A stretch of DNA of 64,000 bases from Sporopachydermia quercuum. Its lineage: Eukaryota; Ascomycota; Sporopachydermiomycetes; Sporopachydermiales; Sporopachydermiaceae. The stretch spans positions 1,116,001 through 1,180,000 of the forward strand of contig BCGN01000005.1 in the NCBI GenBank assembly GCA_001599295.1. Reading direction: 5' to 3'. Shown here in pieces: positions 40,476 to 51,406 of this stretch (its first letter is position 1; each line of letters starts with the position of its first letter). A program made the position numbers and the translations under genes. The notes beneath the pieces are model-generated. The model worked only from the letters and a program-made list of their open reading frames with translations. It was not told where the DNA came from and made no database searches.

Positions 40476-43418
40476 TAGGACTATGCATATGTTAAGTATA
40501 CAAGACGATATATGTTGTAATACTATGTATTTCAGTAATGCTTACGGGTTGTTGTTTCTGTGTCTGTGTCCTGCTAATCATTTAATTAATGCAGCTGCTT
40601 GCTCCCATAGTGCTTTCCACCAGTAGCCTCGCGGACATTCATTCAAATGTGTAATCTGCTACACACCAGGTTGATCTACTTTTATGTTTTGCCCAACACT
40701 GAGATCAGCTGCACAATTGGTTTAGAGGTTTATTAGGTGTCTGTTTCTGTTGATTTATTTTGCTAGTGTTGAACTATGTTCTTATTGCTGATAGGAAACA
40801 GGGACCCAAGTGACGATGACTTATTCCTTTCCAGTGAAGACTTACGACTAAGTGTTTATGGATGTACAGGCTTTTGTTAGAAAATATTAACAGGGATCTT
40901 ATTGCTGATCGTCTATTATTTTCCCCATTGCTTTCATTTTACATCAATTGCTGGTAGGTGATGTAGTGAACTAATGAGCTAGCTTTGTCAAATGTGCTGT
41001 TATTATTAAGTTTACATTACTATTAGATGCTCTATCAACTTGGCTACATTTCCTAGCCTTCTAGTCTATCAGCAGTAAGAATTTAAAGATAGGCTAAAGA
41101 ATAATATACTACATGATACCAATAAGAATGTATATTCATGCAATTAGCATATCGACTTTTGCTTATATAAGAAAGAACAAACAGAAGGAACTAATTGTTT
41201 TCGACTGCAGTGGAACTAAAGCTATTACTACTAGTTCTTATCCTCTTATTTCCTCGCTGTTTCACCAGCTGCCATTCATATAAATGATAGCATCAGAAAC
41301 TAATAGCAATGCCCATTTTAGCGCGCGCCAACGGAACAAACGAATCGACTGCTTCTATTTATTAATTCGCCGTTAATTTTCATTGCTTGCTTTTACAGAA
41401 TAATAAACAATTCTGTTCTTCTATTGTCTTCCAACAATAGGAGAATACACTAGGGAGAGCGATGGAATTGTACAATCAATTCTAGGAAATAACAACAACA
41501 ACAATAATAATAATCATGAGACTAACTAAAGTGTATTATATTTAAATATATTTAATTAAGAAGTATAATAATCAATGATCTATGATATATTGATTTATGA
41601 CCATTAATACTGTTCTAGATACCATGGTACTGTACTGCTATGATAGGGCTATCGCAAGATCTTGTTAGTTATATACTTATACCGAACTCATTGCAAGCAG
41701 TAGATTGTAATAAGAAGCTGTTATCAAATTAACATACTAAATATTTGACGGTAAGAACAAAGAACAAACAAAATGATTTGCTGTTTATGTACAAGCTTGA
41801 TGATTTATATTTGTCTTTCCGCTATCTAGCTGGTAGCTGATCCGTTCTCTTGGCTGGTTTGCTAGACAACAACTATGTTTTTTATTATGGCAGGCACGCT
41901 GAGAACAGCTTGCTTGCTAGAAAACTGTTGAAGGGAGCTCTCAGTGCACTCGCAGGGCGCTCGCAGGGCAGACAAGAAAGTCCATGTTGAGTCGGGATCT
42001 ACCGGTTCCAATGAGGGCATTTTGTCCTAGTTCTTGAAGTTTGATTAAACTGTATGAGGATTGTTGTTTCTTTCCCTGAGATCACAGGACTTGATACAGC
42101 ACCCTCATGCGAGAACTCTTGAGGATTAGCATTCGAGCGATAAGTAGATATTAACTATGTTTCTCATTGAAGCTTGATTTGTTGTATACCAAGACGAAAC
42201 CAAACGTCAGTTTCCGCATGGAAGATTATCATGGCATTCACTATGTTTCAAATCAGGAATGAGATTCACGTTAAGATATCAATGTAAACAACTAGGTTGG
42301 TATCGCAATCCAAGTTATTCGAGACGGATTTTAGCAGATGGATAAGAAATATTGTATTCCGAAGTGTGATAGCACTATACAATGCCATACGATACCATAA
42401 GATTAGCTGTGACTTTTGATGAGCTTTTGATGAAATATGTGCTATTAAATCCATTGGCTGCATAGGTTGTAGTGAAGACTATTAAGAGAATTCATCCTTT
42501 GCATTATATTCCTGATGGTTTAATAACAGTAGCATAATTTTTCGTTAGTATTATGAAAAGTTATTTGATTGTCTATGAGTTTTCGGTCATTAGAAAGAAT
42601 ATAAAAAGAATATGCAACGATCAGTTGATAGAACTTATGACATTATAAAATTATGCCTGTCTGCAACTACAAATCCTTTGTCTTACTATAGTCATAAACA
42701 TTATATGATCTTATGTGAATAATATAAATATAATATGAATTCTACTCTATGTACTCTATTTACTAGTGTTCGATCTAAGGAGCAAGCTATGGTATAATAA
42801 TACAGAGTTATATGTCTATGACTAGAAAAGAGAGACAAGTCAAATATTATAGATTCTGTAGCCATAAGTTACGAAGATATGAAGATATCATGCTGAAAAG
42901 ACTGCTGATAAGAGGGTTTGCTAATATTATTAAGAAATCACCGCAGTTGAATCAAAATAACGGTAACAAGCAAGATTTTGTCATTCTCATCTTTTCTAAT
43001 TTCAACAGTTTGATCGTTTGTTCTTTTGATCCTCCTCCTCAGAAGTGTGTTTGGTATTACATTATCAACACTTCTATTGCTCGTTGCAATACTTCTGTTA
43101 TACCATTTGCAACTAGACCATCACTATCACTATCACTTTCATCATTATCAGTATCGCCATCTCTTTCAAGCTATCTCTATCCACCAATAACTTTCTAAAT
43201 CCGATTGAAAGGGAAGGAAGAGAGTAGGAAATCAAAGTAAATAGAAGTAAATACGACAACCAACAACTCCGCAACAATGCAACAATCATACTAGCGTTAC
43301 TAATATTCTTATAAATATCCTAACAATACTCCTAATAATTCGATAGAATCTGAATATATATTAAATCTGAATTACTAACAATTCTCCTATTCTCCTATCA
43401 TACTCACATTACTCTGCT
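40476..43418. other. 2.9-kb convergent intergenic region EAF1-GGA
   Basis: Both neighbours end here, so no promoter for them is needed, yet the gap is 2.94 kb. It contains a TATATAAG box near 41163, a GCGCGCGC palindromic run at about 41331, an AAC/AAT microsatellite at about 41491-41513, a GC-rich 11-bp direct repeat at 41949-41969, and a weak 128-codon frame at 42812-43198. No known RNA or protein was recognised. It is a candidate location for an unrecognised non-coding RNA or spliced gene. Confidence 0.45.
41949..41969. repeat. 11-bp direct repeat, GC-rich
   Basis: CTCGCAGGGC occurs twice with an 11-bp period in otherwise AT-rich convergent intergenic DNA. Two copies only; function unknown. 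Confidence 0.5.
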
Positions 43419-45410
43419 CTAAACAACTAAATTATTTACCATTCCATCTTCTTCGATAGCAGTTGCACCTAAACTATAAGAAACCTTCCATCGCATCTTA
43501 ACATTAACACCAGCTGGAGCACCATCAACATGAATAATTTGCCTTATACTATTAACACCTCCAGCAGTAATGTGTGATCCTGATTGAGTTTCCAACCGCA
43601 AGTGGAATTGCTTAGGCAGAGCAACTTGGAATGTCAGATGGCTAACTTGTTGAACGGGTGAATTATTAGAGAATAAAGTAAGAATCCTAATACTATTGGC
43701 AGATTCTCTGGTTGGGATCATGTTTATTTTCAAACTGGTGTTATGGATAGTGAGTTCATTAACACTGGGTTGCTGAAAAGATCCCACAGAGGGAGAAATC
43801 GGCGTAGGGGAAGCGGTAGGAAAAACAGAAGTGGCAGCAGAATTAGCAGTACTGCTATTGGTGATTGTAGGATTAAAGCCCGATAGAAGTAATGAGTTTT
43901 GCTGTTGTAAATGCTGAGAAGAATTAAGATGTTGCTGCTGAGAAGTCGTAGTAGATAACAAACTGTTGAGTTCATGAAGAGCGTCATAGTTGGGTTTACC
44001 AGGACTCAAAGGAGAAGCAGAGTTGATTCTAGTTTGTTGTGGACCAGGAGAAGATGCTTTAGTGGGTGACAAAGTAACTGGTGATGCAACTGTTGAAAGA
44101 GAAATGCTTCCTGTTTGCCCATAGGCCGGAGTTGGCCCTAAAGAAAGACTGTCAAGACCAGATATTAGATCGACAGTAGCTTGAGTTGAAGCATTGGCTG
44201 CTGTGGTGGCAGCAGCAGCACTACTTGGCGATATATCATCATCTAAATCAAGCAAATTGAGTAATGGCGCAGCATTAGACTTACTATGACTAATTCCAGA
44301 AGATACACCAGAATCTTCCATAATCTTACCAACAGAGATAGTTTGAGCCCTATCGTATTCACCATTCTTGAATAAGTCATACTTTTCTAATAAAGAGTGA
44401 ATGGCATCATTGAGAAATAACAGTTTGCTAACAGCAGCTTCATCATTACTTTCTTCCTCAATGATTTTCTGAATTTTTGGTTGAGCTGATTTCAATGACC
44501 CATATAGCTCAACTAACGTTTCGTTATTTGAAACAGACTCATTTGGTCTCACTGCAATTAACATATCAGCAAACACATCAGCTTTCCTTCTGAATTTATC
44601 AACTTCAGCAGCAACTTGAGCTCTATAGTCAGTTTCGCCCTGGAAACCAGCCATTATTTTCATTAGTTTATTGGCTTCTCGTAAATCTGATGGTTTCCCT
44701 CTTCTGATCAATTCTTGTAATTTAGCCGATTGAGCTTCTCTTTCTTCCTGTTCAATTTCTGCTGCTGATTTCAAACTCTCAGATGGAGTTAAAACTGCTG
44801 CATCATCAATGCTCACCTCAGGGAAAATATATCCTTTATAGACAAGTAAACGGTGCATATCACGAATGTATCCCAAATCGTCTTTATACCTTGACGATTT
44901 GCAAATAGTTTGAGTCCATTCTTCTATGGATTCCAAGATAAGTCTTTGAACTCTTGAATACTTACTAGGAGGCTTCTCCGGGAACTTCCGAACCAATTCA
45001 TTAAGAAATTCTTTCCTTGATATTTGTAGATGGAAAGGATACCCACAATTCTTAACGCAAATGTCTAGTAAAGCCAATGCAAGGATGGAAACGTTAGGAT
45101 TTCTAGAGTTTATTAGCTTGACAATAGCAATAGCTGCGTCACGTGGTGCATTGAGCTTTTTTTGGTTTATGTAATCAGCAATTTCCAAGTTAAGCGCTAA
45201 GTTAGGTTCATACAAAGTGCGAGAGCATGCTTTTTCAATAAGGGCGAATAAAGGAGCATTAGGATGGCTTACTGAATCGATTTTATTTCGTGATAAACTT
45301 CCGCTTGAGTCAGAGTCAAATTCCCCAGGGTAACGTTCATGTACTCTGAACTTATCGACGTAAGAATTGGACCCAGTCGAACTTCTGCTTGAACCGTCAA
45401 AATTGGGCAT
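43419..45410 (-). CDS. GGA2: GGA-family Golgi clathrin adaptor
   Basis: The 663-residue peripheral membrane adaptor sorts cargo from trans-Golgi to endosome with clathrin and Arf. Domains: Ser-rich N-terminus, VHS (about residues 45-175, with L-I-E-K-A-C-S and L-A-L-L-D-I-C-V-K-N-C-G), GAT (about 200-335, G-K-P-S-D-L-R-E-A-N-K-L-M), a long hinge with L-L-N-L-L-D-L-D-D (a clathrin-box-like motif) and Gln/Ser-rich stretches, then a GAE ear domain (about 545-663). S. cerevisiae has two paralogues, GGA1 and GGA2, so the symbol marks the family. The start is the ATG at 45410; the open frame above it begins only with TTG. Confidence 0.92.
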   Translation of the reverse strand: MPNFDGSSRSSTGSNSYVDKFRVHERYPGEFDSDSSGSLSRNKIDSVSHPNAPLFALIEKACSRTLYEPNLALNLEIADYINQKKLNAPRDAAIAIVKLINSRNPNVSILALALLDICVKNCGYPFHLQISRKEFLNELVRKFPEKPPSKYSRVQRLILESIEEWTQTICKSSRYKDDLGYIRDMHRLLVYKGYIFPEVSIDDAAVLTPSESLKSAAEIEQEEREAQSAKLQELIRRGKPSDLREANKLMKIMAGFQGETDYRAQVAAEVDKFRRKADVFADMLIAVRPNESVSNNETLVELYGSLKSAQPKIQKIIEEESNDEAAVSKLLFLNDAIHSLLEKYDLFKNGEYDRAQTISVGKIMEDSGVSSGISHSKSNAAPLLNLLDLDDDISPSSAAAATTAANASTQATVDLISGLDSLSLGPTPAYGQTGSISLSTVASPVTLSPTKASSPGPQQTRINSASPLSPGKPNYDALHELNSLLSTTTSQQQHLNSSQHLQQQNSLLLSGFNPTITNSSTANSAATSVFPTASPTPISPSVGSFQQPSVNELTIHNTSLKINMIPTRESANSIRILTLFSNNSPVQQVSHLTFQVALPKQFHLRLETQSGSHITAGGVNSIRQIIHVDGAPAGVNVKMRWKVSYSLGATAIEEDGMVNNLVV

Positions 45411-46036
45411 TGTGGTAGTGTAGTAGATAAAATTGAATGTAGAAGAAAACAACGAAAGCAATAAAAAGATCTATGATGTATGTTAGCCGATAATGCTGAA
45501 TTCTGCTACTTGATTGATTGTAGGCCGAGCACCAAAAAAGTGGCTGATCAGCAGACTTCAATTAATGACCAAATAAGCAAGTAATACTTTAAGTGATGCT
45601 ATGGTCAGTTTCCTAGCAGAGATTCAACCGCTAAATCCAAATCCAAACAAAGCCAAATAAGTAGACCTTCAGATATTCAAATGGAGAGAAATATTTCAAT
45701 TCTAGTACCCTTTCTCTATGGATTATACTATAAATCGTAATCAATAATCAATCTATCAAGTATCAATCACTGAGAGAGTCTGAGAATGAGTGCTTCAGCT
45801 GAAACCACCAAAAAAAATATCAAGAGATCTAGCCTAGCCTAAACAAAATAAGTTCACCTTCAATTGAGTGCCACTTTACAAGGTTCTGATTTGCAATACT
45901 ATGATCAAATGAATAACGAAGAATTGTAAAAACAGCTTAATCATGATGATCAGTTGTCAGTTCTAACAGAAACACCATGAAACGCAACTCTGCTGGGGAA
46001 CCGAAAAGAGTTTGGCTGTTGGAGGTTTGGATGTTC

Positions 46037-46106
46037 TATGCAGGAGTATGTGGGGATATGCAGCATTTGAACATTGAGTTCATGCAAGAATATGCGGATC
46101 TATGTG
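46037..46106. repeat. Degenerate 10-bp phased TATG(C)AGG repeat
   Basis: ATG trinucleotides occur at 46038, 46048 and 46058, and again at 46082, 46092 and 46102, each inside a TATG or CATG word and mostly followed by C/G-rich bases. Seven ATGCA words lie between 46038 and 46360, against less than one expected from base composition. Looks like a run of sites on one helix face. Confidence 0.5.
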
Positions 46107-46562
46107 TGAACGGTTAAGTTTATTTAGATGCAGTGAGAATGAGACTGAAGGAAAGAGTGGTAAGTCGGAGCAGGAATGAAATGAGAAGTGGAAATTATAA
46201 TAAATTGGTGTACTTAAAAGGAGAAAACTCAATGGTTAGACATGGATTATGTCNTTTGTACGACACGGTGTCACTGATAAGTGGTTACAGTAAATGAAGT
46301 ATTACACGGAAGTCCGAAACATGCATGAAACCACCGCCATCAATATGCAGAGTTCATGCACAATATATAAAGGTCTTTCAAAGTGATGAAAGAAACCAGA
46401 AACATTTTACCAGTAGTTACCTCAAGCTGAATACGACACTTAATTTGATTTCTCTATTAGCCAAATTGCCTTTTTGATCACGTTACTTTTANAATACCAC
46501 TCATCTTCTGAATACTATGGTCTCCGTTATGTGCTCATTATTGTTTCCAATTCTTTCCGAAT

Positions 46563-46568
46563 CACGTG
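46563..46568. promoter_or_regulatory. CACGTG box (Cbf1-type) upstream of CNL1
   Basis: CACGTG inside the palindrome TCACGTGA, followed by C, a full match to Cbf1 RTCACRTG. It is about 297 bp before the CNL1 start. Motif evidence only. Confidence 0.38.
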
Positions 46569-46859
46569 ACTTAATACTGCATTCACATGCTAATTGCTTT
46601 TCCTGATNGACTCGTCTTCTTGTTCCATTATCATTATCGAATGAGGAATTAAGGAGGTTGACGAAGTCAGTCAGGTAATCAAACTAGAAGGAATTACTAG
46701 AACTAATACTATTTGTCGTGTAGTTCAAACATATTCCTGTTGTCTTGTGCCTTCAAATGTCTACACTACCGTGGCCATCACAACTTCTACATTCGCATAG
46801 CAACCACCATTTATAACCATATATATACTAATACATTTTTCTTCTGGTAGATTTTAAGC

Positions 46860-47498
46860 ATGGCAGACAGAAGACACACCGTATCAGATAACTTGAGCTA
46901 TCGTCTGAACTACCCTCGTGGGTCTCCATTGGTTTCTTCGTTGCCTTCTCTCAACGACCCAGCCTTACCGAAACGCCCTGGCAAGTCACATCTCCGCACG
47001 GGCTCTTCCTACAGTCGTATACAAACCGGACTAGACAATACAACAGCAACATTTGAATCAGAAACAAGAAAACAGTCTTCCTCGAACAGAGAGATTTCTG
47101 GCCCGTCTCATAATCTAAGCCATGGAGAAAGGTCAGGAGTACATGAAACATCATCAAGCGGATCACCCGATGCATCAGAAGACCCCTTTGGTATTACGAT
47201 TTTACAGCAAAATTTTGATGGACTAATGAGAAGTATTGCTAATAGAGTGTCAGAACTGTCAGCTAAAACTATAGAAAGCGTTGATGCACGGTTGCAGGTA
47301 ATTGAAGAGGAAGATATCAGAATGGCCGATGAAGTGATAAAAAGCATCCATGAACAACTGGCGCAATGTGACGAAATCGAACAGGAGTTTGTGAAGATCG
47401 AGACGATTGGCATGATAGTGGAAGACTTCAAACCAAGAATTGAATTGGTAGAAAAACAACTGAATGATATAATTGCGACAACGAGCAGAAAGAAATAG
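46860..47498 (+). CDS. CNL1: BLOC-1 complex subunit CNL1-like
   Basis: The 212-residue protein has a disordered N-terminal half (Ser/Arg/Thr-rich to about residue 105) and a helical, probably coiled-coil, C-terminal half. The latter follows ScCnl1 (122 aa): D-P-F-G-I at 109-113 for D-P-L-G-I, then an I-A-N-R-V-S-E-L helix, then Q-C-D-E-I-E-Q and I-V-E-D-F-K-P-R-I for K-C-D-T-L-E-N and I-T-D-T-F-K-E-R-I. BLOC-1 in yeast acts in endosomal maturation with Rab5/Msb3. The N-terminal extension is an addition relative to S. cerevisiae. Identification rests on pattern similarity in the helical region and should be confirmed with profile searching. Confidence 0.7.
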   Translation: MADRRHTVSDNLSYRLNYPRGSPLVSSLPSLNDPALPKRPGKSHLRTGSSYSRIQTGLDNTTATFESETRKQSSSNREISGPSHNLSHGERSGVHETSSSGSPDASEDPFGITILQQNFDGLMRSIANRVSELSAKTIESVDARLQVIEEEDIRMADEVIKSIHEQLAQCDEIEQEFVKIETIGMIVEDFKPRIELVEKQLNDIIATTSRKK

Positions 47499-48205
47499 TT
47501 TTATTTACATATAAGGGGCATAAGTATAAACTCTTACAGATCTGAGTGAGATCTAGTGCAGCGTAGGAATTCAGAGGAAAAGTCTTGATAAAGAATCATT
47601 GAACACTCATGGTGAACAGTTGATAATAGCAACTATTATTTAGACGGTATGAAGATAATAGAACTGAAGCCAATGACGCTGAAAGGTGCCATTCACATTA
47701 AATGGAGATAATCCAAAGGCTTACGGATCAATGAGGAAATGTCTTTTTTGATAGCCATCTCTGCAAACTTGTTCGTTATGGCTTACATCATACTACAGTA
47801 TTTTTTTCTAATAGTAATAAATGGTAANTTGAGCGCAAAGTTACATGGTATTGCTCGCTACAAGAATTTGAAACGTTTATTGTGTTTCAATGCAAATGAA
47901 CCAGAAGATTATTGGAATATAATGCTTTGCTTTGGTATAATTTTTTAAGCGATAAACAACAGGATTATAATAATCAGGCTCATTATTCAGCCGCTGTTGA
48001 GTATTTCTCTTTAGTTTTACCCTTAAAATCAACTTAAAAATTCTGACTGGTATTTGAATAATCGAGGAAAGAATAGAGTAATCAGGCTGTCAATGATGAA
48101 AACTCATATTGTAATCCAACGAATTTGAATTTATCTATTAACACAACATTTATTATACAACGATACGAGATAATATAAGATAACATCCTACCATGACACC
48201 CTTAT
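47499..48205. other. Convergent intergenic CNL1-SPC110
   Basis: 0.7 kb of 3' flanks. A 69-codon frame at 47739 with a hydrophobic start spans an N and is probably chance. Nothing else supported. Confidence 0.45.
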
Positions 48206-51200
48206 TCAGTACTGAAGTTTCTTCAACTCATGCTTATTTATCAAATGCCTTACCTTATTATAACTTTCGTTCACTTCTTTCCATTTCTCGAACCTCATCC
48301 TTATACGAATTGATGCAATAACAGTTAAAATCACTATTTTGAATCTCAATTTACCTCTACTAAGCTTCTTTCTTTTAATTTCCAGGATCCTATCATATTC
48401 TGGATAAACACCTATAGATTCCAGCATATAAAGATCAGCCTTATTGAAAGATTGATGTGATGCCAGTTGCAGCTTAAGGAATGTTTGTATAAATTTCAAA
48501 TCAGAATTGTATCCGATTTCCAGCTGCATTTGACCTTTCAGAAAACCATTGTGTAATGCCATTGCATTTATATGATTACTAAATACTGCTTTAGTTCTCG
48601 TTAGTTTTACTTGTACTGCAGCAATATTGGCATTGGAACTCCCATCGGATGGTAGCAGATATTTAGCTTGAGCTTTATAAACGTTCAGTTCATTCTTCAT
48701 ATCAGCCAGTTTCGTGAATAGCTTTTCGCAGTTTGATTGTAGTTTATGATTTTTATTCAGTAGCTTTTGATACTCTGCAGACTGGAATGTATCTTTAAAC
48801 TTCGAATAATGGTCATTAACTAAATTGTTATTGTTATGATTATTAGGAGCGTTCTTCATTTTTTCTTTTTGATGACTGGCTTTTAGATCGGCAATCTCAT
48901 TTTCATATTCAGCCAAATGCTGTTTGTAATTAGTGATTTGTTTTATTAGGTCGTCAATCTCCAATTGATATGCTTTCGCCTTCAGTTCATATTGCTGATT
49001 ATGATTGCTATTATCATTGTTATTGACATCAAACTTTCTGTGACTATTACCTTGCTTCGTTTCGTTCTCCAGTTTCTTATTTGCCAGCTGCAGATGTTGG
49101 ATATCGGATTTGTATTGATTTATCGATGACTGATAATTCAGAACCTCCTTCTGCAGTTCAAAGCGTTTCATGATCATGTCTTCATTATCAGATTGCAGCT
49201 TTTCTAAACTTTCTCTCAAGACATCGATTTCCTTTTTACTTATCTCCAACTGATATTTCAACTGTGATATCTCATTGCTCTCTTGATCTTTACTGGGTTG
49301 AAGAATAGTATGAATAGTGTTGTTGATATCTTTGACTTCTTTATCACTTTTCAGTTGAGATATATCCTGCTTGAGTTTCCATATACTTTCATTCTTTTTG
49401 TCCAAATCCTCTTCGATTATTTGTAATTGTTCCCTAAACTTTTTCGCTTCAGCATTCTTTGCCTCTTGCAATTGTTCATAATCCTTTTTACTGTCCTCTA
49501 GTAACTGTTTGGTTGCCTGAGATATCTTTTCTGAATCAACCAGAGAATCGATTCTTGCTTTCAGGGTATCAACTTCTTTCATTAGTTCTTGCTTCTCTTG
49601 CCGTAGAGTAGTAACCACAGCTTCATTTGTATGTTTTTGTTTGAGTATTAGGTCTTCTTTCTGGTCTACTTGTAATTGTAGTTTATTGCATTCTGATGTG
49701 AGTCTTTGAAGTTCGGAATTGAGATAGTCAGAGGATTGTGAACCAACTTGAAGGCTGTTTAGATCTCCTTCCAAGCTTTGAATTCTATAATTTAATCTTG
49801 TGACTTCCAATTGCTTCCTTTGAAGTTCATTCTTCAGTTGCGATTCTTGTTGCGAGACAAGATTTAACTTTCGATTAGTATCATCAGCAGAATGCAGCAG
49901 CATATCCTTATCGTTCTGCAGTTTCGATATCTCACTTTCAAATTGTTTGATTTCTAGTTTATGATTGTAGGTTGATTTTTCTAGTTGACTTTCTAGACTA
50001 TTAATATGTTCATTTGCTTCTTTTAGCACAGACTCTAGCTTAGCTTTATGATCCAATAACCTTTCAAGATTTTCTTCCAAGCCTTTAATATGTTTTTCAT
50101 AACGAGAGTTCTGCTGAGTTAACGATGAGACTTCTGATTTCAAGTCGTGGATTTCTCTATTTAGAAGGATTTGAACGTCATTAGAATTAGGAGACGATAT
50201 GCTTGAATTATCACTTTTATTATTCTCATTAAGCTCGTTTATCTTTTTCTGTAAATCATTTGATGTGATCTTCAGTTGATTTATTTCTGATTCTTTTTCA
50301 TCGATTGTGTATTCCCTTCTCCTGAGTTCTAATTGTAGGTCTTCAACTTCTTCCTCATAACTCTGAATCTTTGATTTCAATTCTTCAATTTGTTGAGTTA
50401 AGAGATTATGAGATTCAGAGGATGATTTGTTGGTCTGACTATTGGACATAATAGTGGTATTATTCTGATCTTCTTTAGATTGCAATTCTGCTTTCAGAGA
50501 TTCTAATTCCTCCTTTAGATCATCCATTTGGGCTTTCGATTTCCTCAGGTCAAATTCTAGATTATCGTTGTCTTCCTTAAGTTCGGACAACTGTGCTTTC
50601 AATTTTATTTCGGTTTGTAAAGACTGATTCCTATCATTATTGTTTTCATCACTATTTGTCGTATGACAAGATTCCATCAGCTCAATGACCTTTTGTTTCG
50701 TTTGATTCAATTCTGCATTTATTCGTGCTTTATCTGATTTCAAATCCACATTTTCCTTCAGTGCTTCTTGGTATGCTTCAGGAGTAGATCTTTCGAGTTG
50801 TTGCATCAAATAATATAACTTCACTTTCAGGCCTAAGTTCTCTTTCTCAAGCTTGTCTATCTTTGATTGTTGCTCTTTGATGGGATTTGATCCATTATGT
50901 AGAAAATCATTCTTGTTGAAAGCCATATTATTCAACTGAGATCTTCCATCACCGGAAAAGGTAGAGGTCTCATTGACGTGATCCATCTGTTTATAAGCAT
51001 GACTCAATGAAGACATATTATCCATAGAATTTGTTTGATCCATTGAGAAACTGGAATTCAGGTTCAAATTCAGTCGTTCAAAATGGTTCACCTTGTCATT
51101 AACACCTCCATTGTGCCAATTTGAAGATCCGTTGGTATTTTTATCTGCATTCAGTGATTCATTCTGAACCGTTTTTGCGCTGTTTAAGCTTTGGCTGGTG

Positions 51201-51406
51201 AATCTTTTTCTTGAAGCCATAATTGAATCAAACGTAGGTTCATCATCATTGGCACTACTGAATGTTCTGTTACTTATATCAGCTAAAGCACTTTTTGAAG
51301 GTATAATAGGGGTGAATTCATACTGATTGGGCCTCCTACTCTGTGCTCCATTTTGTCTGGACCCTGAAGGTGATGTCAGTAAAGGTTTGAATCCTTTAGA
51401 AGTCAT
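48206..51406 (-). CDS. SPC110: Spindle pole body gamma-tubulin anchor (SPC110/Pcp1-like)
   Basis: A 1,066-residue coiled-coil protein. Residues 1-170 are a Ser/Asn-rich head with candidate phosphorylation sites. A centrosomin CM1-type motif follows at about 175-225 (K-L-E-K-E-N-L-G-L-K-V-K-L-Y-Y-L), which binds gamma-tubulin small complex. A near-continuous coiled coil runs to about residue 880, and a C-terminal PACT-like, calmodulin-binding region lies at about 1,010-1,060 (K-L-R-F-K-I-V-I-L, R-I-R-M-R-F-E-K-W). This is the architecture of Spc110 and fission yeast Pcp1, which fix microtubule nucleation to the inner plaque. ScSpc110 has 944 residues. The start ATG gives M-T-S-K-G-F-K-P-L-L. 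Confidence 0.88.
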   Translation of the reverse strand: MTSKGFKPLLTSPSGSRQNGAQSRRPNQYEFTPIIPSKSALADISNRTFSSANDDEPTFDSIMASRKRFTSQSLNSAKTVQNESLNADKNTNGSSNWHNGGVNDKVNHFERLNLNLNSSFSMDQTNSMDNMSSLSHAYKQMDHVNETSTFSGDGRSQLNNMAFNKNDFLHNGSNPIKEQQSKIDKLEKENLGLKVKLYYLMQQLERSTPEAYQEALKENVDLKSDKARINAELNQTKQKVIELMESCHTTNSDENNNDRNQSLQTEIKLKAQLSELKEDNDNLEFDLRKSKAQMDDLKEELESLKAELQSKEDQNNTTIMSNSQTNKSSSESHNLLTQQIEELKSKIQSYEEEVEDLQLELRRREYTIDEKESEINQLKITSNDLQKKINELNENNKSDNSSISSPNSNDVQILLNREIHDLKSEVSSLTQQNSRYEKHIKGLEENLERLLDHKAKLESVLKEANEHINSLESQLEKSTYNHKLEIKQFESEISKLQNDKDMLLHSADDTNRKLNLVSQQESQLKNELQRKQLEVTRLNYRIQSLEGDLNSLQVGSQSSDYLNSELQRLTSECNKLQLQVDQKEDLILKQKHTNEAVVTTLRQEKQELMKEVDTLKARIDSLVDSEKISQATKQLLEDSKKDYEQLQEAKNAEAKKFREQLQIIEEDLDKKNESIWKLKQDISQLKSDKEVKDINNTIHTILQPSKDQESNEISQLKYQLEISKKEIDVLRESLEKLQSDNEDMIMKRFELQKEVLNYQSSINQYKSDIQHLQLANKKLENETKQGNSHRKFDVNNNDNSNHNQQYELKAKAYQLEIDDLIKQITNYKQHLAEYENEIADLKASHQKEKMKNAPNNHNNNNLVNDHYSKFKDTFQSAEYQKLLNKNHKLQSNCEKLFTKLADMKNELNVYKAQAKYLLPSDGSSNANIAAVQVKLTRTKAVFSNHINAMALHNGFLKGQMQLEIGYNSDLKFIQTFLKLQLASHQSFNKADLYMLESIGVYPEYDRILEIKRKKLSRGKLRFKIVILTVIASIRIRMRFEKWKEVNESYNKVRHLINKHELKKLQY

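Larger units (their letters stand above)
45411..46859. other. Divergent promoter GGA-CNL1
   Basis: 1.45 kb. It contains a phased TATG/ATGCA repeat cluster (46037-46106, with further ATGCA copies to 46360) and a TCACGTGA box (46562-46569). No gene seen; three single Ns. Confidence 0.5.

Noticed and set aside
42812-43198. 128-codon ATG frame between EAF1 and GGA
   Set aside because: The N-terminal part looks random and the end is a Ser/Leu run from simple sequence (ACTATC repeats) near the GGA 3' flank; no family resemblance.
43419-45461. TTG- or GTG-initiated N-terminal extensions of GGA, TRP4, ATG22, the NCS1 permease and the RRM gene
   Set aside because: Each has a nearby ATG that begins the conserved protein, and the extra residues look like translated leader. 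Only the TRR1 extension has presequence-like composition.
47739-47948. 69-codon frame with a hydrophobic start
   Set aside because: AT-rich sequence readily makes Phe/Ile/Leu runs; the frame spans an N and lies in a convergent terminator region.
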